A stretch of 37,184 nt of DNA from Rhodospirillaceae bacterium (lineage in GTDB: Bacteria; Pseudomonadota; Alphaproteobacteria; Rhodospirillales; 2-02-FULL-58-16). This document shows positions 23,870 through 33,514 of the stretch, piece after piece. The position numbers were made by a program, and so were the translations under genes. Location: NCBI GenBank assembly GCA_013349695.1, contig DUZD01000002.1, forward strand, positions 1-37,184, written 5' to 3'. Positions within the stretch are counted from its first letter, which is position 1, and every line of letters begins with the position of its first letter. Under the pieces are notes generated by a model. The model searched no databases. It worked only from the letters and a program-made list of their open reading frames with translations, and had not been told where the DNA came from.

Positions 23870-24841
23870 GTGATACAATCCGACCCCAGAATCCTCCCCG
23901 CCAGCGCCGAAAATATTGCCTTGGCGGGCGAGTCGATTCGCCAAGGCGGTCTCGTCGCCTTTCCCACCGAAACTGTTTACGGCTTGGGCGCCGACGCCAC
24001 CAACGAGCAGTCCGTCGCGCAAATCTTCGCCGCCAAGGAGCGGCCCCGTTTCACCCCGCTGATCATTCATTTCGCCGCCACCCAGGCGGCGGCGCAAGCA
24101 GTGGATTTCAACGCTCTCGCGGACGAGCTGGCCGAAACCTTCTGGCCGGGAGCCTTGACCCTGGTGCTGCCAAGACGGCGGGATTGCGCCGTTTCATTTC
24201 TGGCCGGTGCCGGCTTGGATACGCTGGCCGTGCGCGTTCCCAACCACCCGGTGGCCCAGGCCCTCATTAACGAGGCCGCTTGCCCCATCGCCGCCCCGAG
24301 CGCCAACCGTTCGGGAACCGTCAGCCCGACCACCGCCGCCCATGTCGCCGAAAACCTGCCCGGCGTCACCGTCGTCCTCGACGGCGGCGCCTGCCCCTTG
24401 GGCATCGAATCGACGGTCATCGATCTGACCGATGAATTCCCCGTCCTGCTTAGGCCGGGAGGCGTGACACGAGAAGAGGTCGAAACCCTCACCGGCCCCC
24501 TCGCCAAGCCGGAATTCGCCGGACAGGCGTCCAAATCCCCCGGTACGCGGGACCGTCATTACGCTCCGGGCTTGCCGCTCAGGCTGAACGCCGAGAGCGC
24601 CCGGTCCGGCGAAGCCCTGCTCGGTTTCGGACCCGGCGCGCCCAAGGACGCGGCTAACTTGAGTCCCACCGGCGACATCGTCGAAGCGGCGGCCAATCTC
24701 TTCGCCTTGATCCGGGCGCTGGACCGGCCGGAATTCCGCGCCATCGCCGTCATGCCCGTCCCCGAAACCGGCCTTGGCGCGGCCATCAACGACCGTTTGC
24801 GGCGGGCGGCGGCCCAATATGGCGATCGCCGCGAACCATGA
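23870..24841 (+). CDS. tsaC: L-threonylcarbamoyladenylate synthase (Sua5/TsaC, long form)
   Basis: A 323-residue protein with the YrdC domain (FPTETVYGLGADA; AAKERPRFTPLIIH; PIAAPSANRSGTVSPT) followed by the linker SPGTRDRHYAPGLPLRL and a C-terminal Sua5 domain. It makes threonylcarbamoyl-AMP from threonine, bicarbonate and ATP for the t6A37 modification of tRNAs. The GTG start has no strong Shine-Dalgarno; a hairpin sits close upstream. Its last four bases overlap the next gene as ATGA. Confidence 0.92.
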   Translation: MIQSDPRILPASAENIALAGESIRQGGLVAFPTETVYGLGADATNEQSVAQIFAAKERPRFTPLIIHFAATQAAAQAVDFNALADELAETFWPGALTLVLPRRRDCAVSFLAGAGLDTLAVRVPNHPVAQALINEAACPIAAPSANRSGTVSPTTAAHVAENLPGVTVVLDGGACPLGIESTVIDLTDEFPVLLRPGGVTREEVETLTGPLAKPEFAGQASKSPGTRDRHYAPGLPLRLNAESARSGEALLGFGPGAPKDAANLSPTGDIVEAAANLFALIRALDRPEFRAIAVMPVPETGLGAAINDRLRRAAAQYGDRREP

Positions 24842-26247
24842 GCGGAGCGGACAAGGCACTGAAAGCCATCCGTGACGCCGTCGGAACCAAGGGATGGATC
24901 GGCGACGGCGACGGCATGGAACCCTACCTCGGCGAGGAGCGCGGCCTCTATCACGGCACCTGCGCCGCCGTCGTGCGCCCGGCGGCGACGGAGGAAGTGG
25001 CGAAAGTGGTTGAGATCTGCTCGCATGCCGGTCTTGCCGTCGTCCCCCAAGGCGGCAACACGGGACTCGTCGGCGGCGGCGTCCCCGACGGCGGCATCTT
25101 GCTGTCAACGGTCAGACTCAACCGTATCCGCGAGATCGACGCCGGCAATCTCACGATGACGGCGGAGGCGGGCGTCGTTCTCGCCGACATCAGAGCGGCG
25201 GCCGACGAGGCCGGCTGTTCGTTTCCCCTGAGTCTGGGCGCCGAGGGGAGCTGCCGGATCGGCGGCAATCTCGCGACCAACGCCGGCGGCAGCGGCGTGC
25301 TTCGTTACGGCGCCGCCCGCGACCTGGCGCTGGGCCTGGAGGTGGTGCTTCCCGACGGACGGGTGTGGGACGGCCTCGGGCGGTTGCGCAAGGACAACAC
25401 CGGCTATGACCTGAAGCAGCTGTTCATCGGCGCCGAGGGAACGCTGGGCATCATCACGGCGGCGGTGCTGAAACTGTTTCCCCGGCCGCAAGACCGGGCG
25501 ACGGCCCTGGCCGCCGCCACCAACCTGGAGAAATTGCTGGAATTGTTCTCCCGCGTCCATGAGTCGCGTGGCGGCTCGTTGGTTGCTTTCGAGGTCATGT
25601 CACGAATTTGCGTCGATTTCGCGACCGAACACGTTGCCGGCGTCATCGACCCCTTGCGGGCCAAATATCCTTATTACGGACTCATCGAGCTGGCCGGTTC
25701 CGGCCCTGGCCTCGGCGATGCCCTGGAAACGGTCCTTGGCGCCGCTTTCGACGACGGCCTCCTGGATGATGCAGTCATCGCCACCAGCGGAGCCCAGGCA
25801 CGGCAACTGTGGCGTCTCAGGGAGGCCATCCCCGAGGCCCAGAAACACGAGGGTGGCTCCATCAAGCACGACATCGCGGTGCCGGTGTCGAAGGTCCCCG
25901 AATTCATCGCCCGGGCGACGGCGATGGTCGAACGCGAACTCCCCGGCATCCGCGCTTGCGCCTTCGGCCACTTGGGCGACGGCAACATTCATTTCAACCT
26001 GAGCCAGCCCGTTGGCATGGACAAGCAGGCCTTCCTCGGCAAGTGGCGGCACTTCAACCGCCTCGTCCACGATCTGGCCATGGACATGGAGGGCAGCTTC
26101 AGCGCCGAGCACGGCATCGGCAAGCTCAAGCGCGAAGATCTCGTCCGCTACAAATCCGAGGTGGAACTGGACCTGATGCGGACACTCAAAACCGCCCTCG
26201 ACCCCAAAGGCATCATGAACCCGGGCAAGGTGGTGGATGGTTTTTGA
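24838..26247 (+). CDS. FAD-binding oxidoreductase, D-2-hydroxyacid dehydrogenase type
   Basis: A 469-residue flavoprotein of the vanillyl-alcohol-oxidase fold. The FAD loop is PQGGNTGLVGGGVPDGG (about 64-80), GSCRIGGNLATNAGG follows, and the C-terminal half has FGHLGDGNIHFN and FSAEHGIGKLK, which supply metal and substrate residues in D-lactate, glycolate and D-2-hydroxyglutarate dehydrogenases. No iron-sulfur domain is fused. The substrate is not decided; a D-2-hydroxyglutarate dehydrogenase-like enzyme is likely. It overlaps tsaC by four bases. Confidence 0.88.
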   Translation: MSGADKALKAIRDAVGTKGWIGDGDGMEPYLGEERGLYHGTCAAVVRPAATEEVAKVVEICSHAGLAVVPQGGNTGLVGGGVPDGGILLSTVRLNRIREIDAGNLTMTAEAGVVLADIRAAADEAGCSFPLSLGAEGSCRIGGNLATNAGGSGVLRYGAARDLALGLEVVLPDGRVWDGLGRLRKDNTGYDLKQLFIGAEGTLGIITAAVLKLFPRPQDRATALAAATNLEKLLELFSRVHESRGGSLVAFEVMSRICVDFATEHVAGVIDPLRAKYPYYGLIELAGSGPGLGDALETVLGAAFDDGLLDDAVIATSGAQARQLWRLREAIPEAQKHEGGSIKHDIAVPVSKVPEFIARATAMVERELPGIRACAFGHLGDGNIHFNLSQPVGMDKQAFLGKWRHFNRLVHDLAMDMEGSFSAEHGIGKLKREDLVRYKSEVELDLMRTLKTALDPKGIMNPGKVVDGF

Positions 26248-26400
26248 AACCTTAATTCCCCTTCCCGTTCGCGGCCCGGATGCCCCCGAGGCATATCCGC
26301 CCTTGAACATCGGGATTTCAAGAGGGTGAAGGCGGGTCTTGGCGTGGTGGCGAGCCACCTTGGATTTTTGCCTCAAGGCTCGTATATTCAGGAAATGAGT

Positions 26401-26559
26401 ATGATGATCACCGAAGTGTACGAGGCTTTCAAGGAGGCGGGAGCTTCCGACTATGAGAACCGATTCGCCAAGATCGAAACCGACCTCACCTTGTTGAAAC
26501 GGACGGTGGGTTTCAACCTTGCCGTCAGCCTGGGAATCGCCATGTTGCTGCTTCGGTAA
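26401..26559 (+). CDS. Small coiled-coil and membrane-anchor protein
   Basis: A 52-residue protein: a short acidic/amphipathic helix (ITEVYEAFKEAGASDYENRF), a predicted coil (AKIETDLTLLKR) and a C-terminal hydrophobic helix. This is like short relatives of DUF1640/CCDC90-type proteins I have seen in alphaproteobacteria, function unknown. AGGA seven bases before the ATG at 26401 supports this start; ATG at 26395 or a longer start at 26326 is less likely. Confidence 0.5.
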   Translation: MMITEVYEAFKEAGASDYENRFAKIETDLTLLKRTVGFNLAVSLGIAMLLLR

Positions 26560-26578
26560 CCGGTAGCCAAGGCCGGAG

Positions 26579-26600
26579 GAGTTTTTCCCGAAAAAAACTC
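26579..26600 (+). terminator. Short hairpin after the small membrane protein
   Basis: GAGTTTTT pairs with AAAAACTC around CCCGAA, about 20 bases after the stop of the small gene. It lacks a T-run after the stem, so it is a weak terminator candidate. The rest of the gap to 26771 is AT-rich and probably includes the promoter of the acyl-CoA dehydrogenase. Confidence 0.3.
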
Positions 26601-26771
26601 GTTAACGAACGGCCCACCCTGAATCCCTCAAGCACGAAATGGAACGAAATTCAGGATCATTCTGGCTGTTTCAAGCCCTTCCACCTCTCTTGAGTTATTT
26701 AAAATCAACCATTTGCACCCTGTCCGTTCTCCATTGACCATAAAATTCGAACTTAATAACCTGTTACCGCC

Positions 26772-28562
26772 ATGACCGCTTACGCCGCGCCACTCACGGA
26801 CATGCGCTTCGTCATCGGCGAGCTGGCGGGACTTGCCGAGATCGCCGCCCTGCCCGGCCTCGGCGACACTTCTCCCGAGCTCGTCGACGCCATCCTGGAC
26901 GAGGCCGGGAAGTTCGGCGCCGAGGTGTTGGCTCCCCTCAACCGGCCCGGCGACATCGCCGGATGCGGATTCAACGAAGGCCTGGTGCGCACCCCGGAGG
27001 GGTTCAAGGAAGCTTACGGCCAATTCGTCGAGGGCGGATGGAATGGCCTCCCCTTCGACCCTGAATACGGCGGCCATGGGCTGCCCTGGCTGGTCTCGGC
27101 GGCGGTTTCCGAGATCTGGAACGCCGCCAATATGGCGTTGGCGCTCTGTCCCTTGCTGACGCAAGGGGCGGCCGAGATGCTCATCGTCCACGGTTCCTCC
27201 GAACTTAAATCGCGTTACCTGCGCAAGCTGGTGTCGGGCGAATGGACGGGCACCATGAACCTGACCGAACCCCAGGCCGGCTCCGATTTGGGGCAAACGC
27301 GCTGCAAGGCGGTGCGAAAAGATGGCCGCTACCTGATCAGCGGGCAGAAAATCTTCATCACTTACGGCGATCACGATCTCACTGAGAACATCATTCATAC
27401 GGTGTTGGCCCGCACCCCCGACGCGCCGCCTGGCGTCAAGGGCTTGTCGTTATTCGTCGTCCCCAAATTTTTACTCAACGAAGACGGTTCCCTGGGCGAG
27501 CGCAACGACCTTCGCTGCCTTTCCATCGAGCACAAGCTGGGCATCAACGCCAGTCCCACCTGTGTCATGTCCTACGGCGACGGCGGCGGCGCCAGCGGTT
27601 TTCTGATTGGCGAGGAAACGCGCGGCATCGAATACATGTTCACGATGATGAACAACGCCCGTCTCGCCGTCGGCCTGGAAGGCGTGGCCATCGCCGAGCG
27701 GGCCTATCAGCAGGCACGGGATTACGCCCGCGCCAGGGTGCAGGGACGCCTTCTCGGCGGCGGCGATCCGGCTCCCGTCGCCATCGTCAATCATCCGGAC
27801 GTGCGCCGGATGCTGCTTTTCATGAAGGCCGGGACGGAAGCCGCCAGGGCGCTGGCCTACCATGTCGCCGCGTCTCTCGATCTGGCCAGGCGTCATCCGG
27901 ACGAAGCCGTTCGCCGCGACCGCCGGAGTCAGATCGACCTCCTGACCCCGGTCATCAAAGCCTGGTGCACGGATACCGCCATCGAAGTCGCCAACACCGG
28001 CATCCAGGTCCACGGCGGCATGGGCTATATCGAGGAAACCGGCGCCGCCCAGCACTTGCGCGATGCCCGCATCGCCGCCATCTACGAAGGCACCAACGGC
28101 ATCCAGGCCCTGGATCTGGTCGGCCGCAAGGTGGCCCGCGACAAGGGCGCCGCCGCTACCGCCTTCATCGCCACCGTCGGCGCCCTGGGCCGGCAGTGCG
28201 GGAATGCCGGCGGCGACGATCTGACGGTTATCGCCAGGCGTTTGCTCACCGGCGTGGAGGCGCTCGGCAAAGCCACCGATTGGCTCGTCGAAACCTACCC
28301 GCGCGACCCCCGTGCCGTCGCCGCCGGCGCCGTTCATTACCTGCGTTTGTTCGGCATCGTCGCCGGCGGCTGGCTGATGGCCCGCGCCGCCTTGCGCGCC
28401 ACGGCCAAGTTGGTCGGCGGCGACGATGCCGAGTACCTGCGCGGGAAAGTGATCACCGCCCGGTTTTTCGCCGATCAATACCTTTTGCAGGCGGAAATGC
28501 TCGCTACTCTGTTCACCGAGGGTCTGTCCTCCGTCCAAGCCGCAAGCAACAGGCACCTTTAG
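26772..28562 (+). CDS. Acyl-CoA dehydrogenase with C-terminal extension
   Basis: A 596-residue flavoenzyme for alpha,beta-dehydrogenation of acyl-CoA. Family blocks are MNLTEPQAGSDLG (162-174), ISGQKIFITYGDHD, NNARLAVGLEGVAIAERAYQ and IAAIYEGTNGIQALDL, where E439 is the likely catalytic base. The extra N-terminal segment and the C-terminal helical domain of about 130 residues put it in the long ACAD class (FadE5/DmdC-like), often used for medium- or long-chain or 3-methylthiopropionyl-CoA substrates; the substrate is not certain. No beta-oxidation partner is adjacent. A Shine-Dalgarno is not clear. Confidence 0.88.
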   Translation: MTAYAAPLTDMRFVIGELAGLAEIAALPGLGDTSPELVDAILDEAGKFGAEVLAPLNRPGDIAGCGFNEGLVRTPEGFKEAYGQFVEGGWNGLPFDPEYGGHGLPWLVSAAVSEIWNAANMALALCPLLTQGAAEMLIVHGSSELKSRYLRKLVSGEWTGTMNLTEPQAGSDLGQTRCKAVRKDGRYLISGQKIFITYGDHDLTENIIHTVLARTPDAPPGVKGLSLFVVPKFLLNEDGSLGERNDLRCLSIEHKLGINASPTCVMSYGDGGGASGFLIGEETRGIEYMFTMMNNARLAVGLEGVAIAERAYQQARDYARARVQGRLLGGGDPAPVAIVNHPDVRRMLLFMKAGTEAARALAYHVAASLDLARRHPDEAVRRDRRSQIDLLTPVIKAWCTDTAIEVANTGIQVHGGMGYIEETGAAQHLRDARIAAIYEGTNGIQALDLVGRKVARDKGAAATAFIATVGALGRQCGNAGGDDLTVIARRLLTGVEALGKATDWLVETYPRDPRAVAAGAVHYLRLFGIVAGGWLMARAALRATAKLVGGDDAEYLRGKVITARFFADQYLLQAEMLATLFTEGLSSVQAASNRHL

Positions 28563-28975
28563 GCGCAATCCGTGGCGGCCCAGTCCCCCGCCGTCACTGT
28601 TCTCCGCGTGGAATTAAACAAAAACTCGGCGGCCTGGGGTTAACGGCAGGTGGAAAAATGCTCTTGATGAAAAATTAACAAAATACGTACGAAAGAAGAA
28701 CGAACCTTGCCTATCCGCTTGACGCACACACCCACTAAATAGATGCCGAGCTTTACTCTGGAGTGTAGCGGCTCACTACATGTAGTAGCAGTATGCATTA
28801 ACCGGACAGGCACGGAACGAACAAACAGCAATACCCAACAGTTTCAATTTTTTTCCATTGTTTTGCTTTTTTGTCACTTATTAATAAATAACTTAAAAAC
28901 CTGACCATTCATCCTTGATTCTCTAGCTTTTTTCCCACATTTTCGTGGGTGAGGAGGTAATTACCAGTTTTCGCC
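28563..28975 (+). promoter_or_regulatory. AT-rich leader region upstream of the LPS export operon
   Basis: No gene is seen in these 413 bases. The second half is markedly AT-rich compared with the window. It has a CTACATGTAG palindrome near 28779, a T-rich tract, CCCAC-ATTTTC-GTGGG just before the end, and AGGAGG at 28952-28957. The last is 18 bases from the lptF ATG, unusually far, with a stop codon between in frame. A promoter for lptF is likely in the AT-rich part, but hexamers are ambiguous. Confidence 0.45.
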
Positions 28976-30109
28976 ATGAACGGTTTCAACAAATACGTTC
29001 TCAAGCAGCTGTTGGTGGGAATGATTCTTGTCACCATCGGGCTGACCTGCGTGATCTGGCTTACGCAATCCCTTCGTTATGTGGAAATGATCGTCAATCG
29101 CGGGCTGACGGCGGGAACCTTCATTTATTTTACAATCTTGCTGTTGCCAAAATTCCTGTCGATCATCCTGCCGATCGCGATATTCGCGGTGGTTGTTTTC
29201 ATTTACTCGAAGCTTATCACGGACCGCGAGTTGGTGATCATGAGAGGGGCGGGCCAGAGCCAAACCGCCCTCGCCAAACCGGCCTTGATTCTCGCCATGA
29301 TGGTGGTGATGTTTGGATATCTGCTCAATTTATATCTTCTGCCGGAATCCTACCGGATGTTCCGGGCACTCCAGTGGGATATCCGTTACAGTTTTTCGCA
29401 TATCCTCTTGCAGGAAGGCGTTTTCAACACCGTCTCGAAAGGCATTACCGTCTATGTGCGCGAACGCACCAAGGACGGGCAGCTTCTCGGTATTCTCGTC
29501 CATGACCAGCGCAGTGAGAAAAATCCTTTCACTATTTTGGCCGAGCGCGGCGCGTTAGTGGAAAGCAAGGACGGCTCCCGTGTCGTTATGTTCAACGGCA
29601 ATCGGCAAAGCGTCGATCCGAAAACCCATCAAATGTCCATTCTTTATTTTGACCGCAACATTTATGAGTTGGATCCTCCCAAAACTGTTGGGGATATCCG
29701 ATACCGTGGAGCGCGGGAACGGACTCTCAAAGAACTTTTCAACCTGAAAAAAGCCGACGTCAATCTCAATGATTACGGGAAATTTATTGTCGAGATGCAC
29801 AAACGTATGATTTCTCCATTGTCTGCCTTGGGCTTTACCTTTGTGGGACTCGCCTGCCTCATCACGGGAAGTTTCCGCCGCCGCAACCAATCCCGCCGTA
29901 GCGTTCTTGCCGTCGCCATCATCGTTTGCCTGCAAGCTAGCGTGTTGGGACTCGAAAACGCCTGCGCCAAAAACCTGGATTTGATTCCTCTCATGTATGC
30001 GAACGCCATTCTGCCTATTTTCGGCGGATATCTACTCATGTTGCGAACCCCAAGACGGCGGCGAACCGTTCCGGCGCTCGCCATGGGGATATTTTCGCAA
30101 AACAGCTAG
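28976..30109 (+). CDS. lptF: LPS export ABC transporter permease LptF
   Basis: A 377-residue inner-membrane protein of the YjgP/YjgQ family: MNGFNKYVLKQLLVGMIL forms helix 1, then helices around 48-80 and 100-120, a periplasmic beta-jellyroll region (about 125-265) and helices near the C-terminus (ISPLSALGFTFVGLACLI; YANAILPIFGGYLLML). With LptG and the LptB ATPase it extracts LPS from the inner membrane and passes it to LptC/LptA. The start is fixed by the conserved first helix, though the best Shine-Dalgarno is 18 bases upstream. It begins the lptFG-lptD-surA-pdxA-rsmA run. Confidence 0.9.
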   Translation: MNGFNKYVLKQLLVGMILVTIGLTCVIWLTQSLRYVEMIVNRGLTAGTFIYFTILLLPKFLSIILPIAIFAVVVFIYSKLITDRELVIMRGAGQSQTALAKPALILAMMVVMFGYLLNLYLLPESYRMFRALQWDIRYSFSHILLQEGVFNTVSKGITVYVRERTKDGQLLGILVHDQRSEKNPFTILAERGALVESKDGSRVVMFNGNRQSVDPKTHQMSILYFDRNIYELDPPKTVGDIRYRGARERTLKELFNLKKADVNLNDYGKFIVEMHKRMISPLSALGFTFVGLACLITGSFRRRNQSRRSVLAVAIIVCLQASVLGLENACAKNLDLIPLMYANAILPIFGGYLLMLRTPRRRRTVPALAMGIFSQNS

Positions 30110-30136
30110 AAACAAACCGATAGGAAACTGTCAGCC

Positions 30137-31237
30137 GTGCGCCTCTCCACCACCATGTCGTTGTATATCGGCCGTAATTTTATTTTAAGTTTCATGGCCC
30201 TGTTCCTGATATTCATGATGTTGATCTTTCTGTTCGATATCGTTGAGCTGTTGCGCCGCGCCGCGTCCGAACCCAAGATCACCTTCATGATGGTGTTGGA
30301 GATGGCCCTTTTGAAGCTTCCTTACATGGGCCAGGAGACCTTCCCCTTCGCCATTCTGTTTAGCGGCATGGTGACTTTCTGGCGTTTGACGCGAAACCAA
30401 GAACTGGTGATCACCCGGGCGGCCGGCATCTCGGCATGGCAGATCTTGTTGCCGGTGCTGGCCCTGGCGTTTTTCTTGGGCGTGTTTAAGATTATGGTGT
30501 TCAATCCTCTCGCCTCGGCGACGCTTTCGCGTTTCGACCATCTGGAAGCAGTGTTGTTGAAGGGGCAGGCGAGCCTCCTTGCCATTTCGACGACGGGACT
30601 GTGGCTTCGCCAAGCCAATGAATCCGGCCAATCGGTGGTGCATTCACAACAGGTCCTACAACAAGAAAACGAAGTTGAACTGCGCAATGTAGTGGTTTTT
30701 ATTTACGAAGGCTCCGATCGTTTTTTGAAACGCATTGACGCCGAGTACGCTTTATTGGAGGACGGTTTCTGGCACATGCGCGAAGCTTGGGTCTACAATC
30801 CGGAACAACTGCCCAAATTCGAGAAAGAATATTGGCTGGAAACGGATCTGACCTTGCACTCGATCCAGGACAGTTTTGCGCCGCCAGAGACGATGTCCTT
30901 CTGGGATCTTCCCGGCTTCATAAGCACCCTCGAGGCCGCCGGCTTTTCGGCCGTCAGGCACCGGCTCCATTGGCATACGCTTTTGGCGGCGCCGCTATTG
31001 ATGTGCGCCATGATCCTTATCGCCGCCACCTTCACCCTCCGCCATACCCGACGCGGGGGAACCGTTTTTATCATCGCCGGCGGTGTATTGACCGGTTTCG
31101 TCTTGTACTTTTTCTCCGACGTCGTATTTGCCCTCGGCCTGTCCGACAGCATTCCCGTGACCCTGGCGGCCTGGACCCCCTCGGGTATCGCTACATTGCT
31201 GGGATTGGCCATGCTTTTGCATCTTGAAGACGGTTAG
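30137..31237 (+). CDS. lptG: LPS export ABC transporter permease LptG
   Basis: A 366-residue paralogue of LptF: helix 1 SLYIGRNFILSFMALFL, LPYMGQETFPFAILFSGMV, ELVITRAAGISAWQILLP, a periplasmic jellyroll region, then three C-terminal helices (LLAAPLLMCAMILIAATFTL; FSDVVFALGLSDSIPVTLA). It pairs with LptF as the transporter heterodimer. Start is GTG with AGGAAA about ten bases upstream. The gap after lptF is 27 bases; lptD follows after six bases. Confidence 0.9.
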   Translation: MRLSTTMSLYIGRNFILSFMALFLIFMMLIFLFDIVELLRRAASEPKITFMMVLEMALLKLPYMGQETFPFAILFSGMVTFWRLTRNQELVITRAAGISAWQILLPVLALAFFLGVFKIMVFNPLASATLSRFDHLEAVLLKGQASLLAISTTGLWLRQANESGQSVVHSQQVLQQENEVELRNVVVFIYEGSDRFLKRIDAEYALLEDGFWHMREAWVYNPEQLPKFEKEYWLETDLTLHSIQDSFAPPETMSFWDLPGFISTLEAAGFSAVRHRLHWHTLLAAPLLMCAMILIAATFTLRHTRRGGTVFIIAGGVLTGFVLYFFSDVVFALGLSDSIPVTLAAWTPSGIATLLGLAMLLHLEDG

Positions 31238-31243
31238 GCTGTT

Positions 31244-33385
31244 ATGGGAAGGCTTTTCTCCGCTGTTCTGGGTATCATTTGTCTTCTGGTCGCCGGACCA
31301 ATATATCCGCGTGGAGCGCAAGCCGCTGGCCTTCCCGAAGCCGACATCCCCATAAAGTTTTCGGCGGACAAGCTGAGTTACGACAGCGAGCTTGGCATCG
31401 TCACCGCTAGCGGCGGCGTGGAAGCCGTCCAGGAAAACCGGGTTTTGCGGGCCGACACCATTACCTACAGCCAACAGACGGACCTCCTTACCGCGACCGG
31501 CAACATTACCCTTTTGGAACCGAGCGGCGATGTGTTGTTTGCCGAATACATGGAATTATCCGGCGATATGAAGGACGGCATCATCGAGGATTTACGCTTG
31601 GTTCTCAGCGACTCGTCCCGCATCGCCGCCGCCGGCGGCCGGCGTTCCGGTGGCGTTAAGCTTGATCTGCGCAAAGCCGTTTATTCCCCCTGCAACCTTT
31701 GTCCGGACGAGCCGGATCGGCCACCATTATGGCAAGTCAAGGCGGCCAAGGTGGTCCATGATAAAGACCGGAAAGTAATCCAATATTCGCACGCTAGGCT
31801 GGAAGTCGCCGGCATTCCCGTCGCTTATACGCCTTACTTTTCCCATGCCGACCCGACCGTCAAACGCGAGAGCGGCTTTATTGTCCCTGACATGGGCAAT
31901 TCATCGGAATTAGGGTTCTTCGTCACCGCCCCTTATTTTTTCAACATCGCCCCCAACCAAGACGCCACGCTCACTCCGATGTTTACCGCCAAGGAAGGGC
32001 CGGTGTTGGCGGGCGAATACCGGCACTTTTTTTTAAATGGCAAACTGGAAGCGTCCGGCAGCGTGACCCATGATTCGGATGGCGATCTGCGCGGCCATAT
32101 CTTCAGCGAGGGGCGCTTCGACATCGACGATACATGGAGATGGGGATTCGACGTCAACCGGGCCAAGGACGATACCTATTTGCGGCGCTACCGTTTCGGC
32201 TCCAACTCGGACGATACCTTGACCACCCATCTTTTCGCCGAAGGCTTCCGCAAACGCAATTATTTCTCCGTCAATGCCTATGCCTACCAGGGACTGCAAG
32301 AGAGCGACGATTCCGGCACATCCCCTTATGTATTCCCCATGCTCGATTACAGCCATGTCGGCGAAGCCGACCGTTTCGGCGGACGAACCAATCTCGATGT
32401 CAGCCTGTTGGCCCTCACCCGCACCGAAGGTCCGGACACCCGCCGGCTTTCCGTCAAGGGCGGATGGCAACTGCCTTTCCTGGGTCCGTTGGGAGATACC
32501 TACACCCTATCGGCTTCGCTGCAAGGTGATGTTTATCATGTCAATAGCCTCGTCGGCGGCGAAAACGAATTCAATGGTATTTCCGGGCGCATGCGGCCGG
32601 AAGTGGCGCTGGATTGGCGTTTTCCGATCATTAAAGAGGCAGATCCCATCTACCACGTGGTCGAGCCCATCGCCGCCATAATCGTCAGCCCATATGGCGG
32701 CAATTCGGAAAATATCCCAAACGAAGACAGTCTGGATTTCGAATTTGACGATACCAACCTGTTCAGTAGCAACCGTTTCACCGGTTTCGACAAGGTCGAG
32801 AGCGGTCCCCGCGTCAACTACGGGCTCAAATGGGGGGTCTTCGGCAGACAAGGGGGGAGCACCACCATCCTGGTAGGACAAAGCCTTCGTTTAAAGGACG
32901 ATTCCACGTTTGCCAGGTATTCGGGACTCGAGGATAATTTCTCCGACATCGTCGGCAAAGTTCACATCGCCCCGAGCAGTTTCCTTGATCTTCTCTACCG
33001 GACGCGCATCGACAAGGACGACCTGGACTTCCGGCGCAACGAGGTACGGCTGTCAGCGGGTGTTCCGGCATTCAACATCAGTTCAAACTATGTCTTTTTC
33101 GACCGGCAGGAAAAAAGCGAATTTCGTGGCCGTGAAGAAATTTCCATGCATCTGAATTCCCGCTTCAACCGGTTTTGGCGCGGCCAGATCGGAGGCGTCC
33201 GCGACCTCGACGACGATGGCGGCATGCGTTCGTTGTCGCTCAATTTGACTTACGAAAACGAGTGCCTTGTCGTGTCAACCACCGCCACTCGGCACTTCTT
33301 TGAAGACCGCGATCTGGACCCGACGGATGCCGTTATCTTCCGCGTTTCACTCAAAACCCTGGGCGACGTGAAGGCAGGTTTGTAA
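31244..33385 (+). CDS. lptD: LPS-assembly protein LptD (outer-membrane translocon)
   Basis: A 713-residue protein with a signal peptide (residues about 1-27), an N-terminal OstA/LptA-like jellyroll (IKFSADKLSYDSELGIVTAS, about 36-150), a Cys pair in YSPCNLCPDEPDRPPLW, and a large C-terminal beta-barrel rich in aromatic and polar alternation (about 200-713). Blocks such as IPVAYTPYFSHADPTVKRES are typical of alphaproteobacterial LptD. It inserts LPS into the outer leaflet, normally with the lipoprotein LptE, which is not in the window. The last barrel residues end without a terminal Phe. Confidence 0.93.
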   Translation: MGRLFSAVLGIICLLVAGPIYPRGAQAAGLPEADIPIKFSADKLSYDSELGIVTASGGVEAVQENRVLRADTITYSQQTDLLTATGNITLLEPSGDVLFAEYMELSGDMKDGIIEDLRLVLSDSSRIAAAGGRRSGGVKLDLRKAVYSPCNLCPDEPDRPPLWQVKAAKVVHDKDRKVIQYSHARLEVAGIPVAYTPYFSHADPTVKRESGFIVPDMGNSSELGFFVTAPYFFNIAPNQDATLTPMFTAKEGPVLAGEYRHFFLNGKLEASGSVTHDSDGDLRGHIFSEGRFDIDDTWRWGFDVNRAKDDTYLRRYRFGSNSDDTLTTHLFAEGFRKRNYFSVNAYAYQGLQESDDSGTSPYVFPMLDYSHVGEADRFGGRTNLDVSLLALTRTEGPDTRRLSVKGGWQLPFLGPLGDTYTLSASLQGDVYHVNSLVGGENEFNGISGRMRPEVALDWRFPIIKEADPIYHVVEPIAAIIVSPYGGNSENIPNEDSLDFEFDDTNLFSSNRFTGFDKVESGPRVNYGLKWGVFGRQGGSTTILVGQSLRLKDDSTFARYSGLEDNFSDIVGKVHIAPSSFLDLLYRTRIDKDDLDFRRNEVRLSAGVPAFNISSNYVFFDRQEKSEFRGREEISMHLNSRFNRFWRGQIGGVRDLDDDGGMRSLSLNLTYENECLVVSTTATRHFFEDRDLDPTDAVIFRVSLKTLGDVKAGL

Positions 33386-33514
33386 AAATCAATTTCGAAA
33401 TTTCGATGGAATCTCGGCTTGATTTGCATGGGGGCTTGTTGCGGGGCTATTATGGAGCCCTTGGTCCTTTCCTAAGTGACCTGTCGCCAGCAATGTGTCG
33501 GATGAGGTTTTGGC

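Noticed and set aside
28640..28831. 63-codon open frame on the minus strand in the lptF leader
   Set aside because: No ribosome site, no recognisable motif, and it overlaps the AT-rich control region.
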